A stretch of 64,000 nucleotides of DNA from Candidatus Enterovibrio escicola (GCF_002464935.1 NZ_NBYY01000028.1:1-64000), one strand, 5' to 3'; shown: positions 44,079-55,392, counted from the first letter of the stretch. The notes: a model not told the origin generated them from the sequence alone. Program-made: numbers and translations.

Positions 44079-45027
44079 AGTTATTGATCAAATCAGTCCT
44101 ACAATGCACTGACAAAAATCTTTTTTAACAGTCTTCATTTATCTGTTGGCGAACTGGCATACTGAGTCTTATGATCTTGTTCATTGCTTTCATATTTACC
44201 AGAGCTTCACCAACTTGAGTTGTATAATCACGAAAAGTGAGTGTAGGACTGAGAAACTGCTTATAGCGATACATTTCTGTTTCGGCTACTAAGCGTTTGT
44301 GATAACCCCTGTCCTTTTTCCACTTCACCCGTTTCTCCTCTTTCAACGCCTTCATAGCTTCATTTTTAGGACGCCCTCCTCCCCGTACCCCGCGTTGCTT
44401 CGAAGTGGAATACTTGGCATTATTCCTTTATTTTTCAGTACGTGATGACCTGCTCTTGTGTCATAGGGTCTATCAGCACTGACTTATTGTATTTTTCGTC
44501 GTAATGGGTTAAGTAATCTAGGTAAAACCTCATTATCACCCATAGAAACTAAGCTAACTTCTGCAGCAACAACCTCATGAGTAGACACATCAACGGCAAG
44601 ATGAAGTTTTCGGCAGATACGCCGCTTCTACTTACCGTGTTTACGTGTTTTTCATTCACCTTTGCCGTATACTTTTAGGCCTGTGGCATCAATAATAACG
44701 TGGGTGATAGCTCCTCTATTTAGCAAATGGTACTTAACTTTTACGGTCTTCGAACGCTTACTCATGCAGGTGTATGTAGGAGATTTTAGCGGGACATTCA
44801 TCAACGTAAAAATCAAATTGAGAAGGCCTTATTATCCACAAAAGTAGGATCTTGAAAATACTTTTCACCATCAGTGCCGTTTTAATCGCGGTATCCGAAA
44901 ATATAAACCCGCGGCCACAATGACCGTGATGATTTAGACAATGGCATGCCATTAATGCTTAATGGCAGCGACATCTATCCAGAAAGTGACTGAGCCTCGG
45001 TTTACTAATGCTTGATTATATTGTTCA
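44079..45027 (-). mobile_element. IS5 (IS903 group) element, left end missing
   Basis: The end GTTATTGATCAAATCAG starts near 44080. The minus strand shows the C-terminal MKALKEEKRVKWKKDRGYHK, TQVGEALVNMKAMNKIIRLS and MPVRQQIN, plus N-terminal GFIFSDTAIKTALMVKSIFK. Stops break the frame. The opposite terminus is lost at about 45027. Confidence 0.85.
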
Positions 45028-45371
45028 AGTACATCAAAAAATCACTGGGCTAGTGACTCCAAATCATGAGCGAATAGAGAAAAGCAGTGGCGATAGTTTC
45101 ATAAATATTTATTTTTCCATGAAATAGTAGCGAATTGTGTACCTATTTTGAATTTTCAAAAGAAGAAAAGCACGATATTGTTCATGCAGACAGTCTTGTA
45201 GAGCACCCTTATATTATTTTAAAAAAGGGTGGTATTAGTAGCTTGATTGGGAAATAGAACACTTGAAACTTGAATTTAGGGGTAATTTAAGCTAAGAATG
45301 AATTTTTTGGTATTAGCTTTGTCAAAATGTGATTAGGAAAGGTACTTTTGGGTATACTTACGGGTTGAGCA

Positions 45372-45399
45372 TTAACTTTTGTGTGCTTTTTGTTATAGT
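45372..45399 (+). promoter_or_regulatory. Candidate zipA promoter, extended -10
   Basis: TATAGT at 45394-45399 is preceded by TG one base upstream (extended -10) and by TTAACT 16 bp further up. It lies about 105 bp before the zipA start. The remainder of 45028-45502 holds no gene or IS match. Confidence 0.4.
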
Positions 45400-45502
45400 A
45401 TAAGCAAAAAAACTTATAACATTGGCAATGCTTGTTCCAAGGTGTTTAGATTGAGGTTGATCTAGGATTTCTCGTTGCTAATTGTATAAATACTGAGATT
45501 TA

Positions 45503-46525
45503 ATGATGCAGGAATTACGCCTTGTATTGATTGTTGTTGGAGTTGTAGCTATTACAGCACTTCTACTCCATGGTCTGTGGATCATTAGGAAAGAAAAGCC
45601 TAAAAAGTTTACTGAAAAGCTGCTTGGTAAGCGAACTGGCAAGAATTATCCTAGATTTTATCAGGATGTTACCAGATCTACTCATGTTATTAAAGTGAGT
45701 GCTGACAAGCAGAAAATAGGAAGGAAAGAGCTTGAGTTAAACCCTGATGATAGATCAAGCGTCGATCCACTCTTCCTAGATGTGAATTGGGTCTCTACAG
45801 AAGAAAATGATGTGGAACTAAGTGTAGATTTTAATCGATATAGAAAACCCTACAACGTAACAGAGGAAGAGAAGATCGTTCTTCCAGCATTTTCTGCCAC
45901 TGATGTGGAGGATGAATTTGAGCAGGTTGGTGTCTCGGTTGTATCTAAGAAAGCTACTATCGATTTCTATCAGGCCACCTTGTCCCATAATGATGTGCCT
46001 GAAAAAAATAAATTAAAGAAAACGATCTCAGAGCCTCAAAATGAACCAACTGTTACTAAGGAAGTTGAGGTAAATACCAAAAATCCTGAGCAGCAGGAAA
46101 AAATCCAAGAGCTAGTTCTGATCATGAATGTACAAGCTGTCAAAAATCAGAAATTTGACGGCACAGAACTCATCAACAGTCTTGAACAACACGGTCTGCT
46201 TTATGGTGAAATGGAGATTTTTCATCGGCATGCTGAACCAGTAGATACTGGAAAGATACTGTTTAGTGTAGCTAATATGTTCAATCCAGGCAGTTTCCCG
46301 CAAAAAACGATTAATCAATTCAGTACACAGGGTATCACCCTGTTTATGACCTTACCTTGTTACGGTGACGCTGGACAAAACTTTAAATTAATGCTAAAAA
46401 CGGCTCAGCAAGTTGCTGACCAATTAGGTGGTTTGGTGACAGACGATAGGCGCAGTATGATGACACCACAACGTTTGGACTGTTATCGAAAGAAGATCAA
46501 AGAGTTTAATTTACACGAACAATAG
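45503..46525 (+). CDS. zipA: Cell division protein ZipA
   Basis: ZipA is the inner-membrane anchor that tethers FtsZ to the membrane at the division site. The 340-residue product has the expected N-terminal membrane segment (LRLVLIVVGVVAITALLLHGL, residues 5-25), a basic patch (KEKPKKFTEKLLGKRTGK), a long charged linker, and the C-terminal FtsZ-binding domain from about residue 200 (VLIMNVQAVKNQKFDGTEL, LFSVANMFNPGSFP, ITLFMTLPCYGD). There is a second ATG one codon in. Its reading direction, opposite to ligA, differs from the zipA-ligA arrangement of relatives. Confidence 0.93.
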   Translation: MMQELRLVLIVVGVVAITALLLHGLWIIRKEKPKKFTEKLLGKRTGKNYPRFYQDVTRSTHVIKVSADKQKIGRKELELNPDDRSSVDPLFLDVNWVSTEENDVELSVDFNRYRKPYNVTEEEKIVLPAFSATDVEDEFEQVGVSVVSKKATIDFYQATLSHNDVPEKNKLKKTISEPQNEPTVTKEVEVNTKNPEQQEKIQELVLIMNVQAVKNQKFDGTELINSLEQHGLLYGEMEIFHRHAEPVDTGKILFSVANMFNPGSFPQKTINQFSTQGITLFMTLPCYGDAGQNFKLMLKTAQQVADQLGGLVTDDRRSMMTPQRLDCYRKKIKEFNLHEQ

Positions 46526-46665
46526 AGGAACCGCTAGAATGAACGTTTGTATGAGCTAAAATAAGGTACTGTTTCGCATATTGTCAAAACTTTGTTAACA
46601 TTGACTCAAAATAAATGCACTTAACTGTATTATCGCCGATCTAAAACTGATCTACCCACGTAATT

Positions 46666-47552
46666 AACCTCAGATCTGCATAGGCGCTTGCTTATCAAGC
46701 TAATTCATCTTGATGATCGGCTTCTTCGGTTGAAATGAATACGTGATGAGACCCGAGAGCAAGTTGTCCATAAAGCTGATACAATTGCAGTGCCGAGAAT
46801 GCTCAATTTGGGATATGTTTTTTAGTTGGTCAAAAACTGTTTCAATAATAAATCGTTTCCGGAGCATCAGGCGGTTCTAAATTTTTATCACTTTGGGTTT
46901 CATATTCTTTTTTACACCCGTTATCAGTGTCACTCCCTTGTTTGCAAGTTCCCGCTCCAATGGATCAGAGATATAACCTTTATCTTCATATAAACACCCC
47001 TAAGGCTCGTCAACCCTTTCTGATATAGGCTTTCTATCATCCAAGTTAGCCGTCGTCACTTTGACTGAGATAATGTTACTTTAGTCATTGATAATAAGGT
47101 GTAATTTAAAACTGTAGAACCACCCCTAGTTTTTTCTCGCTTCGCGGTACCTTTAAAAACCTGATATCTGAGAATGGGTAAGTTGTGACAAACCTGTAGC
47201 TTAGATGAATCAACGAAGGCAATCCCTGTCAGCTTTGCCTGATGGTGAAGTAGTGACAAACAAAGTGGATGTAATAGGTTTTCAAGTCTCGATAGCCAGA
47301 TTGATGGAAAACGATCACTATCGTCATCACTTCGCTAACTGAGAGGCAAGAAAGCTTATTTCTTTGTTTGATACCGGAAGAAATTAGGTATTTTTCCCCA
47401 TGCAGGAAGGAAAGTCTGGTAGAAGTCGTCGACATCGACGAAAACGGCGTCTGAGTTATTCATACCCAAGTCCTTATACAGTTAATAGGTTATTTCAAAC
47501 AATCAGATCGCGACTTTGGCACTTAGTTCATTTCTTATGCGCAGCTCAGGTT
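46666..47552 (-). mobile_element. IS982 element, decayed
   Basis: The ends are AACCTCAGATCTGCATAGG at 46666 and GCGCAGCTCAGGTT at 47552. Minus-strand segments include LSVSEVMTIVIVFHQSGYRD, FVDSSKLQVCHNLPILRYQV and degraded catalytic parts. Flanks TAATTA and TATTTA may be an eroded 6-bp target duplication. A deletion near 47245 removes part of the N-terminal third. Confidence 0.85.
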
Positions 47553-47877
47553 ATTTAATATACTTTTACACGTGAATAAGGGTTCAAGGTAATCTTCATG
47601 CAAACTAGTAAATACTCAAAATCGATGAAAATAGATAAGAAGGTGATCGGTATATCCATTGAACACTAATTTTTGAACACTAATTTTGGATATAAACCTC
47701 AATCAATCTATTGAATATATCTCCTTAAAATGTCATGGAAAATTGATTTGAGTTAAGTATAGCAATTCAAATCTTCGTTAGTTTATCGTCGATTGATAGC
47801 TAAAACAGATCAATCAGTTTAAGCTGTTCACAGATTTAATTACACAAACTGGAATAAACAATGTATCGAGGTAAGTC
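47553..47877. other. Upstream region of ptsH
   Basis: The first 170 bp include a scrap of an IS1-type end (minus-strand GATATATTCAATAGATTG at about 47700-47717). The remaining AT-rich DNA should hold the pts promoter; no full CRP site was recognised. Confidence 0.35.
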
Positions 47878-48135
47878 ATGTATCAAAAGCAAGTAGAAAT
47901 CACTGCTGAAAACGGTCTGCACACTCGTCCTGCTGCTCAGTTCGTTAAAGAAGCAAAAAACTTCGATGCTAAAATTATTGTAGAATCTGCAGGTAAAGTA
48001 GCTAGTGCAACGAGCTTGTTCAAGCTACAAACTCTAGGCCTGAGCAAAGGTACCGTCGTGACCATTCAAGCAGAAGGTACACAAGCTAAAGAAGCTGTTG
48101 ATTGCCTAGTTAAACTTATGAAGAAGCTGGAATAG
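47878..48135 (+). CDS. ptsH: Phosphocarrier protein HPr
   Basis: HPr carries phosphate from enzyme I to the sugar-specific IIA proteins of the phosphotransferase system. The 85 residues equal the usual length. The phosphorylated His15 lies in [16 protein letters not shown], and the Ser46 region reads [25 protein letters not shown] precedes the ATG. It is the first gene of ptsH-ptsI-crr, with 56 bp to ptsI. Confidence 0.98.
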   Translation: MYQKQVEITAENGLHTRPAAQFVKEAKNFDAKIIVESAGKVASATSLFKLQTLGLSKGTVVTIQAEGTQAKEAVDCLVKLMKKLE

Positions 48136-48191
48136 TCCAGCTTTTTTTCTCTCTAATTGATTATTTAATTTGGTCAACGTAAGGTAAGGCT

Positions 48192-49919
48192 ATGATTTCA
48201 GGTATCCTGGCATCCCCAGGTATTGCTTTTGGCAAAGCGCTGCTACTTCAAAAAAACGAAATCGTTATCAATAAAAATCCAGTTTCTTCTGATCAACTGG
48301 ATACGGAGATTCAACGTCTATTCCATGCACGCGACAAATCTAAACAACAACTTGAAGCAATCAAAGATAGGGCTCGTATCATTTTTGGTGAAGAAAAAGA
48401 GGCTATATTCGAAGGTCACATAATGTTGCTGGAAGATGAAGAGCTAGAAGAAGAAATCATAGCTTTCATCAAACGAAACCATGCTTCTGCTGATCACGCA
48501 ATTTATAGCGCATTCGAAGAGCAGGCGTTGGCTCTAGAATCTCTTGATGATGAGTACCTGAAAGAACGTGCAACCGATATTCGCGATATAGGTTCCCGTT
48601 TTGTTAAGAATGCTCTAGGTCTGAATATTATTTCCTTGAGTACAATTCACGAGGAGGTCATTCTGGTTGCTAATGACCTATCTCCTTCTGAAACAGCACA
48701 AATCAACCTAGATTATGTTCAAGGATTCATTACAGATATTGGTGGCCGTACATCTCACACGTCTATCATGGCGCGTTCCCTAGAACTACCGGCAATCGTC
48801 GGTACGATTGATATAACCAAACGTGTAAAAAACGGCGATATGCTGGTGCTTGATGCAATCAATAACAAAATTGTGATCAATCCCATTGAAAAAGAACTGA
48901 CTAAATTCAAAGCAATCCGTGATGACTACATGGTAGAAAAAGAAGATCTGGCAGAACTGAAAGACCTGCCCGCTATAACTCTGGATGGTCATCAAGTAGC
49001 AGTTTGTGGTAACATCGGTACAGTTAAAGACTGTAAGGGTGTAAATCGAAACGGCGCTGAAGGTGTGGGTCTTTACCGTACGGAGTTTCTGTTCATGGAT
49101 CGTGACTCACTACCGACTGAAGAAGAGCAGTATAACGCATACAAAGACGTTGCAATAGCAATGAAAGACTACTCAGTGATTGTTCGTACTATGGATATTG
49201 GTGGCGATAAAGATCTACCATATATGGATTTGCCTAAAGAGGCGAATCCATTCCTAGGTTGGCGTGCAGTACGCATCAGTCTAGATCGTCGTGATATTCT
49301 GCGTGACCAGATGCGTGCAATCCTTCGTGCTTCTGCACACGGTAAACTGCGTGTGATGTTCCCAATGATCATATCAGTCGAGGAAATTCGTGAGCTGAAG
49401 AAGGCTATCGAAGAATACAAAGTAGAATTGTGTGCTGAAGGTTTAGTATTTGACGAGAAGATCGAAATCGGTGTTATGGTTGAGACACCCGCCGCAGCGG
49501 CAATTGCTCACCATCTAGCAAAAGAAGTTGAATTCTTTAGCATTGGTACAAATGACTTAACCCAGTATACTCTTGCAGTTGACCGTGGCAATGAAATGAT
49601 CTCTCACCTGTATAACCCACTTTATCCAGCAGTACTAACTGTCATCAAGCAGGTCATTGATGCTTCCCACAAAGAAGGAAAATGGACAGGCATGTGTGGT
49701 GAACTTGCAGGAGACGAACGTGCCACTCTGCTGCTATTGGGTATGGGTCTTGATGAATTCAGTATGAGTGCTCTTTCTATTCCACGTATTAAAAAAATTA
49801 TCCGTAATGCTAATTACTTTGATGTAAAAGCCATGGCAGAAAAGGCTCTGGAAATGCCTACAGCAGCAGAAATCGTCGCACACGTAGATAAATTCATTGC
49901 TGACAAGACTGACAAGTAA
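48192..49919 (+). CDS. ptsI: Phosphoenolpyruvate-protein phosphotransferase (enzyme I)
   Basis: Enzyme I transfers phosphate from PEP to HPr, the first step of PTS sugar uptake. The 575-residue length is standard. The active His, near residue 190, lies in [21 protein letters not shown]-type sequence; the PEP-binding barrel has [26 protein letters not shown] and [17 protein letters not shown], and the catalytic Cys is in [13 protein letters not shown] lies upstream of the ATG. It is co-transcribed with ptsH and crr. Confidence 0.98.
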   Translation: MISGILASPGIAFGKALLLQKNEIVINKNPVSSDQLDTEIQRLFHARDKSKQQLEAIKDRARIIFGEEKEAIFEGHIMLLEDEELEEEIIAFIKRNHASADHAIYSAFEEQALALESLDDEYLKERATDIRDIGSRFVKNALGLNIISLSTIHEEVILVANDLSPSETAQINLDYVQGFITDIGGRTSHTSIMARSLELPAIVGTIDITKRVKNGDMLVLDAINNKIVINPIEKELTKFKAIRDDYMVEKEDLAELKDLPAITLDGHQVAVCGNIGTVKDCKGVNRNGAEGVGLYRTEFLFMDRDSLPTEEEQYNAYKDVAIAMKDYSVIVRTMDIGGDKDLPYMDLPKEANPFLGWRAVRISLDRRDILRDQMRAILRASAHGKLRVMFPMIISVEEIRELKKAIEEYKVELCAEGLVFDEKIEIGVMVETPAAAAIAHHLAKEVEFFSIGTNDLTQYTLAVDRGNEMISHLYNPLYPAVLTVIKQVIDASHKEGKWTGMCGELAGDERATLLLLGMGLDEFSMSALSIPRIKKIIRNANYFDVKAMAEKALEMPTAAEIVAHVDKFIADKTDK

Positions 49920-49960
49920 ACTACTGCAGCAAGTTACTATAACGCTTAGGAGCAAACACA

Positions 49961-50470
49961 ATGAGTCTGTTTGATAAACTAAAGAAGCTTGTTTATGCGA
50001 ACAATAGCAATGCAGGTGTGATTGAAATCATTGCACCCCTATCTGGGGATATTGTAAACATTGAAGACGTACCAGATGTTGTTTTCGCTGAGAAAATAGT
50101 TGGAGACGGTATTGCAATTAAGCCAACGGGTGATAGAATGGTTGCACCCGTTAATGGTACCCTTGGCAAGATTTTTGAGACCAATCACGCTTTCTCTATC
50201 AAATCTGAAGACGGTGTTGAGCTATTTGTTCACTTCGGTATTGATACTGTTGAGTTGAAAGGAAAAGGATTCAAGCGGATTACTCAAGAAGGACAAACGG
50301 TTAAAGTTGGCGATACCATAATCGAATTCGATCTGGCAATGCTGCAACAAAAAGCTAAGTCTACCCTAACCCCTGTTGTTATCTCTAACATGGACGAGTT
50401 CAAAGAGCTGAATAAGCTTTCTGGTTCTGTTATTGTTGGTGTAACTCCAGTACTACACATCAAAAAGTAA
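49961..50470 (+). CDS. crr: PTS glucose-specific IIA component
   Basis: IIA-Glc receives phosphate from HPr, passes it to glucose-type permeases, and regulates adenylate cyclase and permeases. The 169-residue product has His91 (His90 in mature numbering) in [16 protein letters not shown] and the partner His76 in ETNHAFSI, plus the N-terminal membrane-binding helix ([10 protein letters not shown]). AGGAG lies nine bases before the ATG. It is the last gene of the operon. Confidence 0.98.
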   Translation: MSLFDKLKKLVYANNSNAGVIEIIAPLSGDIVNIEDVPDVVFAEKIVGDGIAIKPTGDRMVAPVNGTLGKIFETNHAFSIKSEDGVELFVHFGIDTVELKGKGFKRITQEGQTVKVGDTIIEFDLAMLQQKAKSTLTPVVISNMDEFKELNKLSGSVIVGVTPVLHIKK

Positions 50471-50479
50471 TTGTTGATT

Positions 50480-50511
50480 AGAGAAAAGCGTAGCTGACGT
50501 TGCGCTTCTCT
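50480..50511 (+). terminator. Terminator-like hairpin after crr
   Basis: AGAGAAAAGCG pairs with CGCTTCTCT (two-base bulge) starting ten bases after the crr stop. No long T-run follows, so it may act as a stability hairpin or weak terminator. Confidence 0.5.
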
Positions 50512-50619
50512 CCCTGTTAACATTCAAAAAGTGATAGAATATTTCTAGGCAAGGTATGTTATTGTTAGTATCATTTATTTAAAAATAACAAAATACCTCT
50601 TAAAACCCTAAATATCTCT

Positions 50620-50905
50620 TAGGTCGATGATTGATCCTTGCTCAAGCGAAGGTAATATTTTCATCCGTGATCCTTTTAAAGATTGTCCTTTTCTTTGCGT
50701 ACTGTCGAAAAAGCCGATTAGCTTTTTATTTACCCCTCGTTTCCCTGGATTAGTAAGGGAGGAAAGAGTAAATCTTAACACCTAAATCTTTTACTATCTT
50801 TTCATGATGAGCAAGCTTTCGACCACTATTTGCCGTAATAGTATGGACCTGTTTTTTGTATGGCATAAGTAAATCTATTGTTTCTTCAGTGACATTAACT
50901 GCCAA
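50620..50905 (-). mobile_element. IS30 (lineage B) C-terminal fragment
   Basis: The minus strand matches the C-terminal catalytic region (HTITANSGRKLAHHEK-like, then a degraded LLRQY and VTDENI) as in the 36.5 and 58.6 kb fragments. Both ends are lost. Confidence 0.6.
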
Positions 50906-50937
50906 TTTCGGTGTCACTTGTTTAATTAATCTCAGAT

Positions 50938-51240
50938 CTGCATAAGAGCGTGCTTATCAAGCCGAGTCATCTTGATGTTAGCTTTCTTTGATTAAATGAA
51001 CTCCACCAGTAAATTGACCATAAAGCTGACACAACTACAGTGCCGAGAATGCCTTATTTGTGATATGTTTTTTAGTTGATCAAAGACTATTTCAATAATA
51101 ATTTATTTTTTAAGAAAAGATGATCCCAAAGCTTCATCACTTTTGGTTTCATGTTTTTCCGTGTATTCGTGATGAGAGTAATTACTTTTTCGGTGAGTCT
51201 CTCCTTAAGGTAGCTAAATATAAACCCCTTATCTCCACAG
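50938..51240 (-). mobile_element. IS982 right-end fragment
   Basis: The right end AATCTCAGATCTGCATAAG at 50938 is followed by the transposase C-terminus (minus strand KSKVMKLWDHL, KKNKLLLK and VTLITNTRK-like). The element is cut at about 51240. Confidence 0.75.
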
Positions 51241-51274
51241 ATCATCGGCCATATTAGGCACGGGCATCCGTGCC

Positions 51275-51560
51275 TTCTCTCGAGTGCGATACATCAACAT
51301 TAATGAATGTTATTTTAGTTGTAAAAAACTTACAGCCTGCTGTGCAACTACATTCCATCTTGATGTACAGGAAGAGGTGTTTATCTGAGAAGTAGATGAT
51401 GAATAGTATTTTGTGGGTAAGAAAAATATCTGTCGCTGGCTCTAGTATATTTTGGAGCCTCGATTGAAGGAAATTATTTCTGCCGAATTCGGTTCTTGTA
51501 GAAGGAAGATATTCAATTTACTTTTCAATATGTTATCCATATTTAATGTTAGATTTTGAG
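51275..51560 (+). mobile_element. IS1-family internal fragment
   Basis: Plus-strand sequence corresponds to the InsA-InsB junction (CDTSTLMNVILVVKNL-like, then DDEQYFVGKKNICRWL-like and LLFNMLSIFNVRF). Frames are broken and both ends are absent. Confidence 0.65.
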
Positions 51561-51631
51561 TGCACTTCTTTAATAAAAGAAAAACGAATTTTGTATCCTA
51601 ATATCGTGCTTATAATGCCAGTACTATTTTT

Positions 51632-51787
51632 TTTCATACATCTAATAGGTTGTAAGGTGCGTTAGCATGACTGGTAAAGTGGTAGCGATAGCATCTACCA
51701 TTACAGACGTCATAGTTTCTAATAGAAGTTTTTACGATAAATAGAGATCTCTTTTTTACGGAGACCAAATTATTAAACATATAGTAG
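51632..51787 (+). repeat. IS1-ended MITE-like element, copy 3
   Basis: It aligns along its length with the copies at 39350 and 42023: TCTAATAGGTTGTAAGGTGC, GTTAGCATGACTGG, ACCATTACAGACGTCATAG, ending GGAGACCAAATTATTAAAC. Divergence is higher than among the other copies. It abuts the 3' end of gltX. Confidence 0.5.
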
Positions 51788-51804
51788 ATATGCTTATTAA
51801 GCAG

Positions 51805-53229
51805 TTACTGTTTCATTTGGCGTTCTCTAATAAACGTAAGTGCTTTTCTAATACGTGAAACAAGTCTTTTTTTACCTACGAGATACATAACAGCATCTAT
51901 AGATGGTGATTGACTAACACCTGTGATCGCAACTCGTAAAGGCATACCTACTTTACTCATCCCGACTTCTAGTTCTGTACAGGTATCAGAAATCACGTTA
52001 TGCAGCGAATTGATACTCCAATCTTCTAGAGATTCAATTTTGGATAAAGTTAGATCAAGCACTTCTTTTGCGACGGGTCGTAGGTGTTTCTTTGCTGCAT
52101 CTGCATCAACAGTTTGGTTCTCTTGATAAAAATAACGGCTTTGATCGGCTAGTTCGATGAGTGTATTACAGCGTTCACCAATAAGTTTGATTACGTCTCT
52201 AATGTCTGGACCGTTTGAAATATCAATGTTTTTTTGGTCAAGATGCCATTGAAGATACTTAGATACATACTCTGGATCAGACGATTTAATGTAGTGATTA
52301 TTCAACCAAAGTAGTTTATCCGCATTAAATGCAGATGCAGATTTACTGATCGAATTTAAGTCGAAAAGGTTAATCATCTCTTCGATTGAGAAAATTTCCT
52401 GATCACCATGTGACCAACCTAATCGGACTAGATAGTTAAGCAGAGCATGAGGTAGGTAGCCATCATCACGATACTGCATTACGTTGACTGCTCCATGTCG
52501 TTTGGAAAGCTTTGATCCATCATCACCTAAGATCATTGCACAATGAGCAAACTCAGGAATGCTAGCACCGAGTGCTTTATAAATATTGATTTGACGAGGG
52601 GTGTTATTGATGTGATCATCGCCACGTATAACTTGAGTAATTCCCATGTCCCAATCATCAACTACGACGCAGAAATTATAGGTAGGAGCGCCGTCCGACC
52701 GCCGAATAATAAGATCATCCAGTTCAGAGTTAGAGATTTCAATGTTGCCACGAATCTTGTCATCAAAAATGACACTACCTTCTTTTGGATTCCGAAAGCG
52801 AATAGCAAAAGGCCACTCTTCCGTTGCTATTGAATTTACTTCAATGACTTTTGGATGAGTGGCATCGTAGTGGGGTTTTAATCCTGCAGCCACTTGCTCT
52901 TCGCGAATTTCGTCAAGCAATTCTTTCGGAGCGTAGCACTTGTATGCTTTATTTTTTGCCAACAATTCATCAAGGAGTTGGTTATAGCGGTCAAGACGTT
53001 TAGTTTGGTAGTATGGTCCTTCGTTCCAAGTCAACCCTAACCATTCGAGGCCTTCAATTATGGCATCAATTGCTTTTTGCGTAGAACGTTCAAAATCACT
53101 GTCTTCTATTCTCAAAACAAACTTTCCATCGGTGTGTTTAGCATAGAGCCAAGAGTAAAGGGCAGTTCTCACACCGCCTACGTGTAAAAATCCTGTAGGG
53201 CTGGGAGCAAAGCGAGTTTTTACGGTCAT
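51805..53229 (-). CDS. gltX: Glutamyl-tRNA synthetase
   Basis: GltX charges tRNA-Glu. The start at 53229 gives 474 residues, the family norm, beginning [20 protein letters not shown], where PTGFLHVGG is the HIGH-type motif. The KMSKS-type loop is SKLSKRHGA near residue 240. [14 protein letters not shown] and [19 protein letters not shown] are conserved class I catalytic-domain blocks. An upstream in-frame ATG at 53298 would add 23 hydrophobic residues that no family member has. AAGGT lies upstream of the chosen start. The gene is intact between IS wrecks; in Vibrio it also lies near the flgT region. Confidence 0.97.
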   Translation of the reverse strand: MTVKTRFAPSPTGFLHVGGVRTALYSWLYAKHTDGKFVLRIEDSDFERSTQKAIDAIIEGLEWLGLTWNEGPYYQTKRLDRYNQLLDELLAKNKAYKCYAPKELLDEIREEQVAAGLKPHYDATHPKVIEVNSIATEEWPFAIRFRNPKEGSVIFDDKIRGNIEISNSELDDLIIRRSDGAPTYNFCVVVDDWDMGITQVIRGDDHINNTPRQINIYKALGASIPEFAHCAMILGDDGSKLSKRHGAVNVMQYRDDGYLPHALLNYLVRLGWSHGDQEIFSIEEMINLFDLNSISKSASAFNADKLLWLNNHYIKSSDPEYVSKYLQWHLDQKNIDISNGPDIRDVIKLIGERCNTLIELADQSRYFYQENQTVDADAAKKHLRPVAKEVLDLTLSKIESLEDWSINSLHNVISDTCTELEVGMSKVGMPLRVAITGVSQSPSIDAVMYLVGKKRLVSRIRKALTFIRERQMKQ

Positions 53230-53370
53230 GTAGCTTACCTTGTACAATGCTAAAGAAAGCAGGGATAGGCCTGCCAGTAAATTTGCATATAGTAGCACTA
53301 ATACTCTGCTCTACAATCATATTGACTTAGTACAATATGTAAGTCTTAGTTGATAACTTACCTTGTATAT

Positions 53371-53525
53371 CAAAACAACTTGAAAATGCAGGTTTCAGTG
53401 AGCTTTACTGATGTCATGATCAAGGCATCTCTTTGTAGGTATCGTCAGCTCTATCAAAAATGGATAACACTGAGTATAACGTCAGTAAAGTCATCCTACT
53501 GGAAGTTAGTGGTGTGCCCATTCCG
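53371..53525 (+). repeat. Copy of the 255-bp inverted-repeat element family, one end
   Basis: It begins TATATCAAAACAACTTGAAA and runs through ACTGATGTCATGATCAAGG, GCTCTATCAAAAATGG and CATCCTACTGGAAG. It matches the first 60 percent of the 59331 copy. It lies in the region upstream of gltX. Confidence 0.65.
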
Positions 53526-53553
53526 TTGTTAACTTTTATAAAATATATTAATT

Positions 53554-54442
53554 AACCTCAGATCTGCATAGACGCTTGCTTATCAAACCTAGTCATCTTG
53601 AAGCTCGGCTTCTTTGGTTAAAATAAATACACGATAAGCCCCGCCAGCAAGTTGACGATAAATCTGATACAATTACGGTGCCGTAAATACTCGATTTGGG
53701 AGATGTTTTTTAGTTGGTCAAAAATGGTTTCAATAATAAATCGTTTCTGGAGCAACCGGCGGTTCCAAAGTTTCATCACTTTGGGTTTCATGTTTTTTTA
53801 CACCCGTTATCAGTGTCACTCCCTTGATTGCAAGATCCCGCTCCAATGGATCAGAGATATAACCTTTATCTTCATATAAACACCCCCAAAGCTCGTCGAC
53901 CCTTTCCGATATAGGCTTTCTATCATCCAAGTTAGCCGTCGTCACTTTGACTGAGATAATGCCACCTTGGTCATTGATAATAAGGTGTAATTTGAAACCG
54001 TAGAACCACCCCATAGTTTTTTTCCTCGCTTCGCGGTACCTTTGAAAACCTGATATCTGAGAATGGGTAGGTTGTGACAAACCTGTAGCTTAGATGAGTC
54101 AACGAAGGAAATCTCTGTCAGCCTTGCCTGACGGTGAGGTAGCTACAAATAAAGTGGATGTAATAGGTTTTGAAGTCTCGATAGCCAGATTGATGGAAAG
54201 CGATCACTATCGTCATCACTTCGCTAACTTGAGAGGCGAGAAAGCTTATTTCTTTGTTTGATACCGGAAGAAATTAGGTGTCCTTCCCCATACAGGAAGG
54301 AAAGCCTGGTAGAAGTCGTCGACATCGACGAAAACGGCGTCTGAGTTATTCATACCCAAGTCATTATGTAGTCAATAGGTTATTTCAAACGATCAGATTG
54401 CAATTTTAGCATTTAGTTCATTTCTTATGCGCAGCTCAGGTT
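53554..54442 (-). mobile_element. IS982 element with 6-bp target duplication
   Basis: The ends are AACCTCAGATCTGCATAG at 53554 and GCGCAGCTCAGGTT at 54442. If the repeat starts at ACCT, the flanks are TAATTA on both sides. The minus strand reads MGWFYGFKLHLIINDQGGII, VTTANLDDRKPISERVDELW and GCLYEDKGYISDPLERDLAI in one run. A stop and N-terminal deletion inactivate it. Confidence 0.9.
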
Positions 54443-54449
54443 AATTAAA

Positions 54450-54592
54450 CTTCTCAAGTTAGTGAAGAGTTTGCAAATGTGAAAGCGATGAACAAAGTTC
54501 TAAGACTCAGTCTGTCTGTTCGCCAGCAGACAAATTAAGACTGTAAAAAACATTGGGAGCAGTGCGTTATAGGCCTGATTTAATCAACAACG
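54450..54592 (+). mobile_element. IS5 (IS903 group) right-end fragment
   Basis: The C-terminal codons (LVKSLQM-type frame, better as QVSEEFANVKAMNKVLRLSL and VRQQIN) are followed by the terminal repeat CCTGATTTAATCAACAACG ending at 54592. Confidence 0.8.
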
Positions 54593-54740
54593 GAAAGGAA
54601 TGGTATTAATAGCTTGTTTGGAAAATTGTCGGACTTCCGTCTCTAAGTCAAGTATAACAATAATGGATTTGTTAATCCATTGTTTTCTATTAGATTTCTA
54701 TCTAGAATAAACAATCAATTTAAATTGGTTGTTTAGGAAC

Positions 54741-55169
54741 TTAGAAAATAAGCACATTATTTGGTGGAACATGGTGTGATTCATCATACTTTGCCATTTC
54801 CTTCATCTTACGTAAATTAAGCTCCAGTTCAGTAACGTAGCTATCACCAACAGGATAACTACTTATCACTTCTGCTGCGCGTATAATACCGTCAACCATG
54901 CCAAGCGTTCTATCTTCACCTAACGTTTGGTCATCAACTTTCATTAAGTTACTAACTCGAATGCCGTATACTTGCTCGGATAATTCTTTATACGCTTCAA
55001 GCTTAGATGCACGCATCGCTTTAAGCTGTTTTTCTTCTAATGTATCACCGTGTTGAATACTTATGGAGGCTGTTCCCACGGCGTTCAGGAGCTCATCCGA
55101 ACGCATTTGTGTCAGGGGATGGCACGCATTTAATAGAAGCAACATCACCATTATAAGCCATGTTTTCAT
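54741..55169 (-). CDS. flgP: Flagellar lipoprotein FlgP
   Basis: FlgP is an outer-membrane lipoprotein of Vibrio polar flagella that forms the H-ring/basal disk with FlgO and FlgT and stabilises the motor. The 142-residue product begins MKTWLIMVMLLLLNACHPL, with a lipobox LNAC and Cys at residue 16. It continues with RSDELLNAVGTASIS, KAMRASKLEAYKELSEQVYG and DGIIRAAEVISSYPVGDSYV, typical of the LPP20-like domain. The ATG at 55169 follows GGAGAG; an upstream ATG 10 codons earlier lacks such a site. It is the second gene of flgO-flgP, but a MITE now lies between the two. Confidence 0.94.
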   Translation of the reverse strand: MKTWLIMVMLLLLNACHPLTQMRSDELLNAVGTASISIQHGDTLEEKQLKAMRASKLEAYKELSEQVYGIRVSNLMKVDDQTLGEDRTLGMVDGIIRAAEVISSYPVGDSYVTELELNLRKMKEMAKYDESHHVPPNNVLIF

Positions 55170-55247
55170 GTGCTCTCCATTCTTCAAGATAGGTTTCAAC
55201 GTAATTTAAATATTTATATGATTATGGTTAGATTATCTAGTCAATCT

Positions 55248-55392
55248 GTTATATACAGTAAAAGTATGTTCTTTTAGCTGTCAGCGATCTTGATGTCCAC
55301 TACTTTAGATATCATGCTTTCTCATAAAGGTTACCTCCATGAATCATGAATAAAGAAACGTTCTTCACGGAGACCCACTTATTGAACACATG
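55248..55392 (+). repeat. IS1-ended MITE-like element, copy 4, between flgO and flgP
   Basis: It starts GTTATATACAGTAAAAGTAT and ends CACTTATTGAACACATGATC; the inverted last part, GATCATGTGTTCAATAAGTG, has the same start as the IS1 copy at 33765-34545. It ends 3 bp from the flgO stop, so a flgO-flgP transcript would contain the whole element. Confidence 0.65.

Noticed and set aside
48786-48995. Minus-strand frame inside ptsI
   Set aside because: Antisense shadow of the enzyme I gene.
39350-55392. Repeats of about 145 bp as integron attC sites
   Set aside because: They have inverted ends but lack the RYYYAAC and GTTRRRY core pair, do not alternate with cassette genes, and one has a target duplication inside an IS.
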